Position numbers and translations under genes: made by a program
DNA from: Nonomuraea spiralis
GTDB taxonomy: Bacteria; Actinomycetota; Actinomycetes; Streptosporangiales; Streptosporangiaceae
Length of the DNA stretch: 64,000 bases
Direction: 5' to 3'
NCBI RefSeq assembly: GCF_014648435.1
Contig: NZ_BMRC01000012.1
Location: 62,001-126,000, forward strand
The notes under the pieces: generated by a model
Seen by the model: only the letters and a program-made list of their open reading frames with translations
Database searches by the model: none
What the model was told of the DNA's origin: nothing
In this document: piece by piece, positions 25,138 through 33,446 of the stretch
Position numbering within the stretch: the stretch's first letter is position 1
Layout: every line of letters starts with the position of its first letter

Positions 25138-25710
25138 TCAGAGGTCGGCGAGGAAGTCGAGGGCCACGGCCCAGGCGCGTTCGGCGGCGACGGCGGCGTG
25201 GTCGGGCAGGTCGGGGTCGGTGAACAGGTGGCCGACACCCGGGTAGCGGAAGACCTCCACGTCGGCCCGTGCCCGGCGCATCCGGAGGTACCAGGCGTTC
25301 AGCCAGTCGGCGGGCTCGTAGAAGTCGGGGTCTGCCACGTGGAGCTGGACCGGCAGGTCGTCGGCGGAGACGTCCTCGGCCATGTCGGAGGTGCCGTGCA
25401 TGAGCAGCAGGCCCCGGGAGCGCTCGTCGCCGAGGGCGAGGTTCTGGGCGACGGCGGCGCCGAGCGAGAAGCCGGCGTAGACCAGGCCGTCGGCGGACAG
25501 CGGGGCGGCCGCGGCTATGGCCCGCCGCAGCAGTTCCTCGCGGCCGATCTCCTCCTTGATGGCGATCCCGGCCTCGGGCGTGTCCACGACGCGGCCGTCG
25601 TACAGGTCGGGGACGTGCACCTCGTGCCCCGCCGCACGGAGCCGGTCGGCGGCCTGGTGGACGGCGGGCCGCAGGCCGTACATCGAGTGGAGGAGGAGGA
25701 TCCGCGCCAT
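25138..25710 (-). CDS. Dienelactone hydrolase-family alpha/beta hydrolase
   Basis: 190 residues, compact alpha/beta hydrolase. The nucleophile elbow is GFSLG (VYAGFSLGAAVAQNLAL), with Asp in VADPDFYEPADW and the catalytic His in YPGVGHLFTDPDLPDH, as in dienelactone hydrolases. Members cleave lactones or esters in aromatic breakdown or detoxification. Ser rather than Cys as nucleophile makes it a DLH-like esterase. It is the only gene in its transcription unit. Its 5' flank (25711-25837) holds C-rich repeats of CCACGACTCCC but no recognisable site. Confidence 0.85.
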   Translation of the reverse strand: MARILLLHSMYGLRPAVHQAADRLRAAGHEVHVPDLYDGRVVDTPEAGIAIKEEIGREELLRRAIAAAAPLSADGLVYAGFSLGAAVAQNLALGDERSRGLLLMHGTSDMAEDVSADDLPVQLHVADPDFYEPADWLNAWYLRMRRARADVEVFRYPGVGHLFTDPDLPDHAAVAAERAWAVALDFLADL

Positions 25711-25837
25711 ACGCGCAGCTTAGCAACCCCGCCACGACTCCCACGCCCATCACCCGCCCGCCACGACTCCCGCCCCCAGCCACCCCGTTGCCCGGCTGCC
25801 CGGCAGCCGATGGACCGGGGGCGGGCGCCGGGTTGGG

Positions 25838-26701
25838 TCAGTCGGCCGATCTGCGTTTGCGGTAGGCGCGTTGTTGGCAGGCTCGTGAGCAGTAGACGCG
25901 GGGGCGGCCGGAGGGGGCGGTTTCCAGTGGCGTGCCACACTCGGGGCATCTTTCGTCACGGCTTTCGTCACGCTCCCGGATGAGCACCTCGACGCCGTCC
26001 AGGAGGCGGCGCAGGCCGAACGTGAAGGAGTCCTCCGGGTCGTCCCAGCCGCCCGTCTCCCACAGGCGCGAGAGGGCGGGATAGCGATCGAGGCGTTCGT
26101 ACAGGGAGTCGCGGGCGCCCCACCACTCCTGTTCGGACACGCCGCTGCGGCGTTCCTCGCGCCGGGTCTCGGCCAGGAGCAGCGCCTCGGCGTCCACGAA
26201 CCGGCCGAGCAGGCCGACCACCGCGACCACCTCGGACGGCCGCAGCGCGGTGCCGGTCAGCGCGCCGAGCATGTGGTCGTAGTGGGCGACCGCGTTCGGG
26301 CCCGGCAGGTGGCGGGAACCGCGCACCTCGGCCAGCCACGGGTGGCGCATGCGGAGCTCCCACGCCCGCCGGGCCGCCTCCTCCAGCCGCCCCCGCCAGC
26401 CACCTCCGGCGTCCGGGGCGGCGTCCGGGGCGGTGGCGAGGGCTTCGCCCAGCACTTCGTCGCGCATCAGGTCCACGAGCTGGTCGCGGCCCGGTACGTG
26501 GCGGTAGAGGGACATGGTCGTGAAGCCCAGCCGGTCGGCGACCTTGCGCATCGACAACCCTTCCAGGCCTTCGGCGTCGGCCAGCTCGACCGCGGCCCGC
26601 ACGATCCGGCCCAGGCTGAGGCCGGGCCGCGGCTCCCGTTCCGCGTACCGCCACAGCAGCTCGATCCCGTGGTCCGGGTCCCCCGCCACACCTCGCGCCA
26701 T
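25838..26701 (-). CDS. TetR-family regulator with C-terminal zinc-ribbon
   Basis: 287 residues. The N-terminal TetR helix-turn-helix is LSMRKVADRLGFTTMSLYRH, followed by a TetR_C-like ligand domain to about residue 245. The final 35 residues form a zinc-ribbon: CPECGTPL...YCSRACQQRAYRKRR, four Cys in CxxC..CxxxC spacing with a basic tail, as seen in short actinobacterial DNA-binding proteins. ATG 26701 is preferred over GTG 26707 because GGGAGG lies 5 bases before it. A dyad just upstream, shared with a divergent beta-helix gene, is its likely operator. The ribbon probably adds a second DNA contact. Confidence 0.85.
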   Translation of the reverse strand: MARGVAGDPDHGIELLWRYAEREPRPGLSLGRIVRAAVELADAEGLEGLSMRKVADRLGFTTMSLYRHVPGRDQLVDLMRDEVLGEALATAPDAAPDAGGGWRGRLEEAARRAWELRMRHPWLAEVRGSRHLPGPNAVAHYDHMLGALTGTALRPSEVVAVVGLLGRFVDAEALLLAETRREERRSGVSEQEWWGARDSLYERLDRYPALSRLWETGGWDDPEDSFTFGLRRLLDGVEVLIRERDESRDERCPECGTPLETAPSGRPRVYCSRACQQRAYRKRRSAD

Positions 26702-26714
26702 TGGCACCTCCCTC

Positions 26715-26748
26715 GTTTATGGTGTATTACTCCGTGTACGCCATAAAC
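26715..26748. promoter_or_regulatory. Operator dyad between zinc-ribbon TetR and the beta-helix gene
   Basis: GTTTATGGTGTA (26715-26726) and TACGCCATAAAC (26737-26748) are inverted repeats with one mismatch and a 10-base spacer. AT-rich against the GC background, and placed 17 bases before the beta-helix start and 14 bases before TetR. TetR dimers bind such dyads. Confidence 0.8.
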
Positions 26749-26764
26749 AGCAAAGGGGATACCT

Positions 26765-28480
26765 GTGTTCCACTTCCATGTCGCACCCGGCGGGGACGAC
26801 TCCTGGCCCGGCTCCCTCGAACGTCCCTTCGCCACCCTCGAACGCGCCCGCGAGGCCGCCAGGGAGTCCGGCGGTGAGTCCGTCGTCCACCTCAGGGGCG
26901 GCGTCCACGTGCTGGGCGAGCCGCTGGAGCTCACCGAGGCCGACTCGGGCACCGTCTACCAGGCGTACGGCCACGGCACCCCCGACCAGGAGGACGCCGT
27001 CCTGAGCGGCGGCCGGACGATCACCGGCTGGCAGGTGAGCGACGGCGTCTGGCTGGCCGGCGTCGGCGACCTGGAGACCCGCCAGCTCTACGTGGACGGC
27101 CGCCGCGCCGCCCGGGCCGGGATCGAGGGGCTGCCCGGTTCGTCCCCGGCCGCGACCGCCACCGGCTACGTCACCGACAGCGCCGCGCCGCTGGCCTGGA
27201 CCAGCCCGCGCGACGTGGAGTTCGTCCACCGCGGCGTGTACCCGTGGACCGAGGGCCGCCTGCCCGTCGCGGACGTCGCCCAAGACGGCGACCGGACCGT
27301 GATCACCATGGCGACGCCCGCCTTCGAATGGGCCGCCGAGCTGTACAACTCCACCTGGGAGGGCACCCCCTCCGCCGGCCCCGGCCTGCCCACCAGGATC
27401 GAGAACGACCCGAGTTTCCTGCGCGAGCCGGGCACGTTCGTGCTCGACCGCTCACGGCCGGGCCGTCACGTGCTGCGCTACCTGCCCCTTCCCGGCGAGG
27501 ACCCGGCGCGTACGCGGGTGGTCGCCCCGGCGCTGGAGACCCTGGTACGCGGGTCCGGCGCGCGGCGGGTGACCTTCCGCGGGCTGACGTTCGCCGAGGC
27601 GACCTGGTTGCGCCCGAGCCGTCCCGAGGGCTTCGTGCACTATCACGGCAGCGGCTTCTACGAGGGCGGCGGCGTCGGCGTGGCGGAGCTGGGCGAGGGG
27701 GCGTCCGTGACGTATCCCACGGCTTCCGTGACGATTCCCGCCTGCGTCACGTTCGATGACTGCTCGGACGTGGTGATCGAGGGGTGCCGGTTCACCAGGC
27801 TGGGGGCGTTCGGGCTGGGGGTGTCCGGCGGCGAGGGGCACGTCGTGCGCGGCTGCGACTTCGACACGCTCTCGGCGGGGGCCGTCGTGGTGACGGGCAG
27901 CCGGGGCACGGCGATCGAGGACAACCTGGTACGCGGCGTCGGGCTCGAATACCCGGGATCGCCGGGGATCGCGGTGATGGGGACGTCCGGCTGTGTCATC
28001 GCGCACAACGAGGTCAGGGACGTGCCGCACTGCGGGATCACCGCCGGGCCCGGCGAAGGCACCCGGATCGTACGCAACCGGACCGTCGACACCATGCGGG
28101 TGCTGGCCGACGGCGGCGGCGTGTACGTGTCGGGGCCGCAGGGCGGTTCCCACGACGACGGCGCGCTGGTGCTGGGCAACGTCATCGAGGACACCCGCAC
28201 GCCGTACAACTTCGGGCTCTACACCGACTACGGCGCCTCCTGGGTGCGGGTGGAGGAGAACGTCGTCGCGCGCGCCGACAACACGGCGGTGCTGCACGTG
28301 GGCCCGCCGCTGGAGAACGTCGTCTACCGGGGCAACTTCTGGGACGCCGACCCGCTCGGCCACGACGCCCCGCCGCCCGGGGTCACGTACGAGGAGAACC
28401 GCACCATCAAGGACGCGCAGGAACTGAACGCCGCGACCGCCGCCATCCGCGCCCAGGCGGGCCCGCGCCGCACCCTCTGA
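26765..28480 (+). CDS. Right-handed parallel beta-helix protein (GH141-like or epimerase/lyase-like)
   Basis: 571 residues from GTG with AAGGGGA just upstream. FHFHVAPGGDDSWPGSLERP at the N-terminus resembles the opening of the large secreted beta-helix protein at 9.8 kb (FHVSPGGDDEAAGT) and of GH141-type glycosidases. Coils of about 23 residues carry repeats such as VVIEGCRFTRLGAFGLGVSG and CVIAHNEVRDVPHCGITAGP. No signal peptide, so it is intracellular unless exported otherwise. It is divergent from a TetR regulator with the shared operator, suggesting induction by an oligosaccharide. Substrate and family are inference. Confidence 0.75.
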   Translation: MFHFHVAPGGDDSWPGSLERPFATLERAREAARESGGESVVHLRGGVHVLGEPLELTEADSGTVYQAYGHGTPDQEDAVLSGGRTITGWQVSDGVWLAGVGDLETRQLYVDGRRAARAGIEGLPGSSPAATATGYVTDSAAPLAWTSPRDVEFVHRGVYPWTEGRLPVADVAQDGDRTVITMATPAFEWAAELYNSTWEGTPSAGPGLPTRIENDPSFLREPGTFVLDRSRPGRHVLRYLPLPGEDPARTRVVAPALETLVRGSGARRVTFRGLTFAEATWLRPSRPEGFVHYHGSGFYEGGGVGVAELGEGASVTYPTASVTIPACVTFDDCSDVVIEGCRFTRLGAFGLGVSGGEGHVVRGCDFDTLSAGAVVVTGSRGTAIEDNLVRGVGLEYPGSPGIAVMGTSGCVIAHNEVRDVPHCGITAGPGEGTRIVRNRTVDTMRVLADGGGVYVSGPQGGSHDDGALVLGNVIEDTRTPYNFGLYTDYGASWVRVEENVVARADNTAVLHVGPPLENVVYRGNFWDADPLGHDAPPPGVTYEENRTIKDAQELNAATAAIRAQAGPRRTL

Positions 28481-28502
28481 CGGCCGGACGCCCGAGCCGG
28501 GA

Positions 28503-28820
28503 TCAGTCGTCCCGGCCGGGCCGGTCGCGGGCGATGAGCAGCTCGATCAGCAGGCGGACCGGCAGCCCCGCCTCGGTCGGATGGCGGAACTGCCGGTCGA
28601 GGTCGAGGCTGTAGCGGTTGCGGCGGCCGATCCGCTCCCGGGTCAGGTAGCCGTCGCGGTAGAGGTCGGAGACGATGTTCTGCACCGCGCGCTCGGTGAT
28701 GCCGATGCTGGCGGCGATGTCGCGCAGCCGTACGTCGGGATCGCGGGCGATCTCCACCAGCACGCGGGCGTGATGGGTCAGGAACGTCCAGGTCGCCGGA
28801 TGGTCATCAGATGCGGGCAC
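28503..28820 (-). CDS. MarR-like winged-helix transcriptional regulator
   Basis: About 105 residues from GTG 28820 (AGAAGG lies 11 bases upstream); a TTG at 28874 would add 18 poorly conserved residues. The winged helix is WTFLTHHARVLVEIARDPDV, RLRDIAASIGITERAVQNIV and DLYRDGYLTRERIGRRNRYS, all typical of one-domain actinobacterial regulators. No ligand domain is present. It is convergent with the beta-helix gene and divergent from a STAS gene pair. Confidence 0.75.
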   Translation of the reverse strand: MPASDDHPATWTFLTHHARVLVEIARDPDVRLRDIAASIGITERAVQNIVSDLYRDGYLTRERIGRRNRYSLDLDRQFRHPTEAGLPVRLLIELLIARDRPGRDD

Positions 28821-29047
28821 GGTCTTCGGCGCCTTCTCTGCCTGGGCGTCCCGGATCCGCGGGGCGGCGGACAATCGTCACGTGAAGATCCTATGACGAA
28901 AACTCTTTCCGGTAACCGGCTTCGCCCCTAACCTTGGATCTGAGGCGGCTCGATGCCGTCCCGACCGGCCAGGCCCACTTGGGGATCACCGATGTCCGTC
29001 ACCCAGACGTACCTTGCCGTCGCGCCGAGCGCCACGTCCAGGCCGCC

Positions 29048-29431
29048 ATGTCGCTGCTCGACATGACCTGCCGGCCGGTCCGGGGTGGCGTGCTGGTCAC
29101 GGTTTCCGGAGAGCTCGACGCCACCAACACCCACCGCCTGGCGTCGGCCATCCGCGACGCCCACCGGCCCGGCCACTCCCTGATCCTCGATCTGAGCGGG
29201 CTGGCCTTCATGGACAGCAGCGGCCTGCACGTCCTGGTACGCGCCCACGACGACGTCCGCGAACAGGGCGGGACCCTGCACCTGGCCGCCGTACGGGACA
29301 TCCCGGCCCGGATCCTGCAGATCACCGGGGTGTGGGACGCGCTGACCATCCACGCCGACGTGGACGAAGCCGTCATGGCGGTCCGGGAGGCCCAGGCCGA
29401 CCGGCGTCCGGACGACGCGGAGCGGTTGTGA
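29048..29431 (+). CDS. STAS-domain anti-sigma factor antagonist-like protein (1)
   Basis: 127 residues forming one STAS domain. The strand-helix core VLVTVSGELDATNTHRLASA leads to LILDLSGLAFMDSSGLHVLV, where the Ser pair after Asp is the site phosphorylated by anti-sigma kinases in SpoIIAA/RsbV homologues; ITGVWDALTIH follows. The first conserved residues begin just after ATG 29048; longer TTG-initiated frames exist but look non-coding. The stop overlaps the next start (TGATG), so it is coupled to a second STAS gene. No RsbW-like kinase is within the window. Confidence 0.85.
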   Translation: MSLLDMTCRPVRGGVLVTVSGELDATNTHRLASAIRDAHRPGHSLILDLSGLAFMDSSGLHVLVRAHDDVREQGGTLHLAAVRDIPARILQITGVWDALTIHADVDEAVMAVREAQADRRPDDAERL

Positions 29432-29817
29432 TGCACCTGGCCAGCAGCCACCTGCCGGGGATCACACTGGTCACGATCGCCGGCGAGGTGGACGCCGCCT
29501 CCTCCGGCCACCTGGAGACCTACCTCGACCGGGTGCGCCGCGGCCTGGACGAGCACCTGATCATCGACGTGAGCCGGCTGGCGTTCCTGGACAGCTCCGG
29601 CCTGTCCGTCCTGCTCGCCGCCGCCACGCTGGCCCGTGCCCATGGCGCGGACGTGCATCTGGCGGGGCTGCGGCCTTCGGTGGCGCGGCTGCTGCAGATC
29701 ACCGGCACCGTGGAGCTCGTGCGGATCCACGGTCATGTGAGGCAGGCGGTCGCCGCGGTGCAGGCCCGCCGGGACCCTGCGGCGTTCGGCCGCGCCGAGC
29801 CCCCCGAGGCCGTCTGA
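29431..29817 (+). CDS. STAS-domain anti-sigma factor antagonist-like protein (2)
   Basis: 128 residues, one STAS domain: LVTIAGEVDAASSGHLETYL and LIIDVSRLAFLDSSGLSVLL, with the phospho-acceptor Ser after LDS. It starts within the stop codon of the first STAS gene. The pair is similar throughout, so it probably arose by duplication. Two antagonists side by side could respond to different phosphatases and release the same or different sigma factors (inference). Ends at a perfect palindromic terminator. Confidence 0.85.
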   Translation: MHLASSHLPGITLVTIAGEVDAASSGHLETYLDRVRRGLDEHLIIDVSRLAFLDSSGLSVLLAAATLARAHGADVHLAGLRPSVARLLQITGTVELVRIHGHVRQAVAAVQARRDPAAFGRAEPPEAV

Positions 29818-29837
29818 CGGCCCACGTCATCACGGGA

Positions 29838-29863
29838 GACCGGCCTGTCATGACAGGCCGGTC
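29838..29863. terminator. Perfect palindromic bidirectional terminator
   Basis: GACCGGCCTGTCA followed directly by TGACAGGCCGGTC, a perfect 26-base palindrome between convergent genes (STAS pair and YCII protein). As RNA it folds into a 13-base hairpin in either direction, with no room for a loop other than the central bases. Confidence 0.8.
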
Positions 29864-29864
29864 G

Positions 29865-30425
29865 TCACCGGCGGCCGCCGAACTGCCAGTCGTGCACCTC
29901 GACGGCGGCGTACCGGTCCGTGGTCAGGACGGCGCGCGCCGCGTCGGGGTCCGGCGCGCGGACCAGCGCCGCCGTACCGAGCCAGGCGGCGCCGTCGTCG
30001 GACAGCAGCGGCCCGTACGCGATCAGCTCGTCCCCGCCGCCCGGCGGGACGAGGTCGGCGGGCTGCCCGGCGGCCAGGCCCAGCACCAGGTACCGGTTGC
30101 CGCCCTCGCGTCCGCCGGGGAACTCCCACATGGTGCGGCCCAGGACGTTGCGCCACCTGCGCAACATCACGTCCCGGTAGACCCCGGCCTGGTAGTTGGG
30201 CTCGTCGAAGACGAACGCCCGCGCGGTGGCGAGGTCCGGCAGGTCGACGATGTGCACGCTGCCGGTGGCCGTGCCGCCATCATCGCCGCCGTCGCGGTCG
30301 AGCGTCGGGCCGCGGGCGATCAGCTCCGCCTCGAACCGGTCCATGTAGGCCCAGTGGGCCTCGCCCAGCTCGGTACGGAGCGCCCCGGAGCCGGGCCGGT
30401 CACGGTGATAGCAGAAGAACTCCAT
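29865..30425 (-). CDS. Tandem YCII-domain protein
   Basis: 186 residues made of two ferredoxin-like alpha/beta YCII repeats. Repeat 1 begins MEFFCYHRDRPGSGALRTEL, with SVHIVDLPDLATARAFVFDE and NYQAGVYRDVMLRRW; repeat 2 begins NRYLVLGLAAGQPADLV and has AALVRAPDPDAARAVLTTDR. A conserved His-Asp pair typical of YCII domains is present in the first repeat. The family is stress-linked with no established enzymatic reaction. ATG 30425 is given rather than the GTG at 30443 because the repeat starts there. Confidence 0.75.
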   Translation of the reverse strand: MEFFCYHRDRPGSGALRTELGEAHWAYMDRFEAELIARGPTLDRDGGDDGGTATGSVHIVDLPDLATARAFVFDEPNYQAGVYRDVMLRRWRNVLGRTMWEFPGGREGGNRYLVLGLAAGQPADLVPPGGGDELIAYGPLLSDDGAAWLGTAALVRAPDPDAARAVLTTDRYAAVEVHDWQFGGRR

Positions 30426-30468
30426 GCCGTGAGTACCTACCACGAACAGCCGCGTCCCGCGCCGTCCC

Positions 30469-31641
30469 TCAGGGCAGCAGGTCCTCGACGAGGCCGGCCG
30501 CGCGGACGGTGCCGCCCTCGGCCCGTGCCTCGGCCTGGAGGCGCGCCAGGCGGCGGGCCACCTCCGGGTCGGCGGTCAGCTCGGCCAGGGCGGCGCGCAG
30601 GGGCTCGGCCGTCGCGTCGGCGGTGTCGAGGCGCCGGGCCACGCCCAGCTCCACCAGCCGGTCGGCGTTGGCGAACTGCTCGGCGGCCTGCGGTACGGCG
30701 ATCATCGGCACCCCGGCCAGCAGCCCCTCGCAGCAGCCGCCCATGCCGGCGTGGGTGACGAACGCGTCGGCCTGGTCGAGGATCGCCCGCTGCGGCACCC
30801 AGGAGCGCACCTCGACGTTGGACGGGATCTCGCCCAGCTCCGCCACCTCGGTGTACTTGCCGATCTGCAGGACGACGTGCCAGCCGGGCAGGTCGCCGAA
30901 GGCCGCCAGGCACTGGCGGTAGAACTCCGGCTGCCGCGTGTACGCCGACCCCAGGGACACCAGCAGGACCTTCTCCGCCCCGGCGGGACGGGTCCAGCCA
31001 CCCTGCGGCCCGCGCGGGTCGTGGCAGGGGCCGACGAAGGTCACGACGGCGGTGTCGACCTGGTCGGCGTGCGGTTGCATGGCCCGCGGGATCAGGGCCA
31101 GCGCCCGCGGCGGCAGGCCGGAGAAGGCGTCCACGTCGGTGGTGGCGGCCCCGGAGTCCATGAGCCAGCGGGCGAACCTGTCCCGGTAGGCGTCGGCCCC
31201 CGGCAGTTGCCACAGCTGCGCCGCCACCTCCTCGTGGTAGCCCTTCCAGGCCACGAACGTCGGTGACAGTTGCAGCAGCGGGCGGCCCTGCGTCTCGGCC
31301 AGGGCCCGCGCGGCGTAGGCCCCGATGTCGTACAGGTAGAGGTCGGCGGGGTCGGCGTCGTAGGCGGCGCGCAACTGCGGGAGGGCCTGCACGGCGTCGT
31401 CGAGGAAGAGGCCCATCGCCGCGATGGGGTCGTCGGGCCAGTTGTTGTCGGCGACCGGCAACGTGGACGTGCACGGGACCAGCTCGGCGCCGGTGCCCGT
31501 GATCAGGTCGCCGACCGCCGGGTCGTTGGCGTACGTCACCCGGTGGCCGCGGCTCACCAACTCGCGGACGATCTCAAGGCTCGGCAGGACGTGGCTCACG
31601 GCGGGGATGCCGATCATGGCGATGTGGGCGCGGCGGGACAT
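30469..31641 (-). CDS. mgt: Macrolide glycosyltransferase (GT1, Mgt-like)
   Basis: 390 residues, GT-B fold. The N-terminal acceptor domain has IPAVSHVLPSLEIVRELVSR. The C-terminal UDP-sugar site contains WVPQRAILDQADAFVTHAG and GVPMIAVPQAAEQFANADRL, the PSPG-like region of MGT family enzymes that glucosylate the 2'-OH of macrolides. In Mgt relatives this inactivates erythromycin-type drugs, so the protein probably confers macrolide resistance. It follows a streptogramin acetyltransferase gene on the same strand after a 50-base gap, and a TetR regulator is divergent. The gene symbol is by family resemblance only. Confidence 0.8.
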   Translation of the reverse strand: MSRRAHIAMIGIPAVSHVLPSLEIVRELVSRGHRVTYANDPAVGDLITGTGAELVPCTSTLPVADNNWPDDPIAAMGLFLDDAVQALPQLRAAYDADPADLYLYDIGAYAARALAETQGRPLLQLSPTFVAWKGYHEEVAAQLWQLPGADAYRDRFARWLMDSGAATTDVDAFSGLPPRALALIPRAMQPHADQVDTAVVTFVGPCHDPRGPQGGWTRPAGAEKVLLVSLGSAYTRQPEFYRQCLAAFGDLPGWHVVLQIGKYTEVAELGEIPSNVEVRSWVPQRAILDQADAFVTHAGMGGCCEGLLAGVPMIAVPQAAEQFANADRLVELGVARRLDTADATAEPLRAALAELTADPEVARRLARLQAEARAEGGTVRAAGLVEDLLP

Positions 31642-31691
31642 CGTGGATCACTCGTTTCAGGTCTGACGGCGGAACGGGCGCGGGCGGCGCG

Positions 31692-32339
31692 TCACGCGCC
31701 CGGGGCGGCGGCCTCCAGGTCGGCGACGCTGCCCGACATGATCGTGCGCACGTGTCGGGTGATGTGCTCGGCGGGCCAGTCCCACCAGGCCACCGTGAGC
31801 AGCCGGGCGACGTCCTCCTTGCTGTGGCGCAGGCGGATGAGGCGGGCCGGGTTGCCGCCGACGATCCCGTAGTCGGGCACGTCGGAGGTGACGACGGACC
31901 CGGCGCCGATGATCGCGCCGTGCCCGATCCGCACGCCGGGCATGACCGTCGCGCCGTAGCCGAACCAGACGTCGTTGCCGACGACGGTGTCACCGCGGTT
32001 GGGCAGGCCGGTGAGCAGGTCGAAGTGCTCGGCCCAGGAGCCGCCCATGGTGGGGAAGGGGAAGGTCGAAGGGCCGTCCATGCGGTGGTTGGCGCCGTTC
32101 ATGATGAACCGCACCCCGGTGCCCAGCGCGCAGAACCTGCCGATGACCAGCTTCTCCGGGCCGTAGTGGTAGAGCACGTTGCGGGTCTCGAACGCGGTCG
32201 GATCGTCCGGGTCGTCGTAGTAGGAGTACTCCCCCACCTCGATCAGCGGGGACGTGACCAGCGGCCGGAGCAGCACGACCCGCGGCTGGCCGGGCATGGG
32301 GTGCACGACGGTGGGGTCGGCGGGGACGTGGGCGTTCAT
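31692..32339 (-). CDS. vat: Streptogramin A O-acetyltransferase (Vat family)
   Basis: 215 residues of the left-handed beta-helix xenobiotic acetyltransferase family. Catalytic His is in MNGANHRMDG (residue 85, matching VatD His82), with TFPFPTMGGSWAEHFDL and the hexapeptide turns VWFGYGATVMPGVRIGHGAI and GAGSVVTSDVPDYGIVGGNP that bind acetyl-CoA. It would acetylate the hydroxyl of streptogramin A and inactivate it. AAGGGA precedes the ATG. It forms an operon with the macrolide glycosyltransferase, giving a compact ribosome-drug resistance unit. Individual resistance spectrum is untested. Confidence 0.9.
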   Translation of the reverse strand: MNAHVPADPTVVHPMPGQPRVVLLRPLVTSPLIEVGEYSYYDDPDDPTAFETRNVLYHYGPEKLVIGRFCALGTGVRFIMNGANHRMDGPSTFPFPTMGGSWAEHFDLLTGLPNRGDTVVGNDVWFGYGATVMPGVRIGHGAIIGAGSVVTSDVPDYGIVGGNPARLIRLRHSKEDVARLLTVAWWDWPAEHITRHVRTIMSGSVADLEAAAPGA

Positions 32340-32365
32340 GGAGCGTTTCCCTTCGTGAACCGCCG

Positions 32366-32389
32366 TTAATGCGACAACTTCTACATTAA
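32366..32389. promoter_or_regulatory. Operator between TetR and the vat-mgt operon
   Basis: TTAATG (32366-32371) and CATTAA (32384-32389) are perfect inverted half-sites around a 12-base spacer, AT-rich against a GC background, and positioned between the divergent TetR and vat starts. A TetR repressor could control both from here. Confidence 0.6.
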
Positions 32390-32434
32390 GATGGTGTCAT
32401 GATGCTGTCCGCGTAGCAAACCGGAAAGGGAGCC

Positions 32435-33073
32435 ATGACGTCCGCGAGTCCGTCGCCGGCCCGGCGCAGCCGTCCGGGTGGCCGTACCGGTCGCATTCGT
32501 GCGCAGGTTCTCGACGCGGTCCGCGCCGAGCTCGCGGAGCGCGGCTTCGACGGGCTGACCCTCGACGCCGTCGCGGCCCGCGCGGGCGTCCACCGCGCCA
32601 CGGTCTACCGGCGCTGGCGGGACGTCGGCGGCCTGCTCGCCGACGTCCTGGAGGCGACGGGCGACGACGACTGGCAGCCCGAGGACACCGGTTCCCTGCT
32701 CGGCGACCTCTCGGCGCTCAACCACGAGAACCAGGCGGCCCTGACCGAGCAGCCGTCGATGGCGGCGGCGCTGATCGCCGCGTCGTTCCGTTCGGAGGAG
32801 GCGGCGCGCGGCGTGCGGCGGCTCTGGGAGGACCGCTACACCCGCTGCGAGGTCATCGTCCGGCGGGCCGTCGAGCGCGGCGAGCTCCCGCCGCACACCG
32901 ACGCGCGGCGGCTGCTGGTCGCCGCCGTCGCGCCGCTCTACCACCACCTGGTGTTGTTGCGTACGCCACCCGACCCGGACCTGCCTGACCAGGCGGCCAG
33001 GACGGCCGTGCTCGCCGCGTCGGCGGGCGCGTTCGCCGCCACCGAGCCCCCACCGACTGAGGGCCCGCGGTAA
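32435..33073 (+). CDS. TetR-family regulator of the vat-mgt cassette
   Basis: 212 residues. Basic N-terminal extension (RRSRPGGRTGRIRAQV), helix-turn-helix LTLDAVAARAGVHRATVYRR, and a C-terminal TetR ligand domain with RRAVERGELPPHTDARRLLV. AAGGGAG lies close before the ATG. Divergent from vat and mgt across 95 bases with an operator dyad, so it most likely represses the resistance genes until a macrolide or streptogramin is sensed (inference). Confidence 0.88.
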   Translation: MTSASPSPARRSRPGGRTGRIRAQVLDAVRAELAERGFDGLTLDAVAARAGVHRATVYRRWRDVGGLLADVLEATGDDDWQPEDTGSLLGDLSALNHENQAALTEQPSMAAALIAASFRSEEAARGVRRLWEDRYTRCEVIVRRAVERGELPPHTDARRLLVAAVAPLYHHLVLLRTPPDPDLPDQAARTAVLAASAGAFAATEPPPTEGPR

Positions 33074-33083
33074 CCGAGGTTTC

Positions 33084-33446
33084 TCAGCTTTGGGCGTCCT
33101 CGGCGGTCGTCGCGCTTCCGCGCAGCCACGTCCGCCCGTCGAGCTCGGACGGTTCCGGCCAGGTCGCCACCGGCAGGCGCGGCAGGCCGAGCAGCGGGGC
33201 GACGCAGTCGTTGGCGTCGTCCATCCAGGTCGTGGCCCAGACCAGGTCGCACGGCAGCGCCTTCAGCCGGGGCCCGTGCGCGGGGTCGACCCTGGCCAGG
33301 AGCGGGTTCGCGGAGGCCGTACGGAAGGTCGGATGTCCGCCCGGGACCGGGCCGAACGGGATGAGCGGCCCGTCGACGTCGAGGAAGAGCAGCGGGCGCC
33401 GGACGGGACCCGCAGGGCTGGGCGGCGTCGCCGCGCCCGGGGTCAC
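33084..33446 (-). pseudogene. C-terminally truncated HAD-like (Swiss-army-knife RNA repair-type) protein
   Basis: 120 residues. The N-terminal HAD motif I LLFLDVDGPLIPFGPVPGG, with the nucleophile Asp in DVDG, and LPCDLVWATTWMDDANDCVAPLLGL match small HAD phosphatase-like proteins. Homologues are about 165-175 residues and end with a WVDDE-type acidic motif. Here the frame stops after RTWLRGSATTAEDAQS, and the remaining C-terminal half, with its catalytic Asp pair, is absent. The gene is probably inactive. The GTG start overlaps the PadR stop (GTGA), and its 3' end abuts the TetR gene from the other side. Confidence 0.5.

Noticed and set aside
30469..33073. Part of a macrolide or streptogramin biosynthetic cluster.
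   Set aside because: No polyketide synthase, NRPS or tailoring genes are found on either side; only resistance functions are visible.
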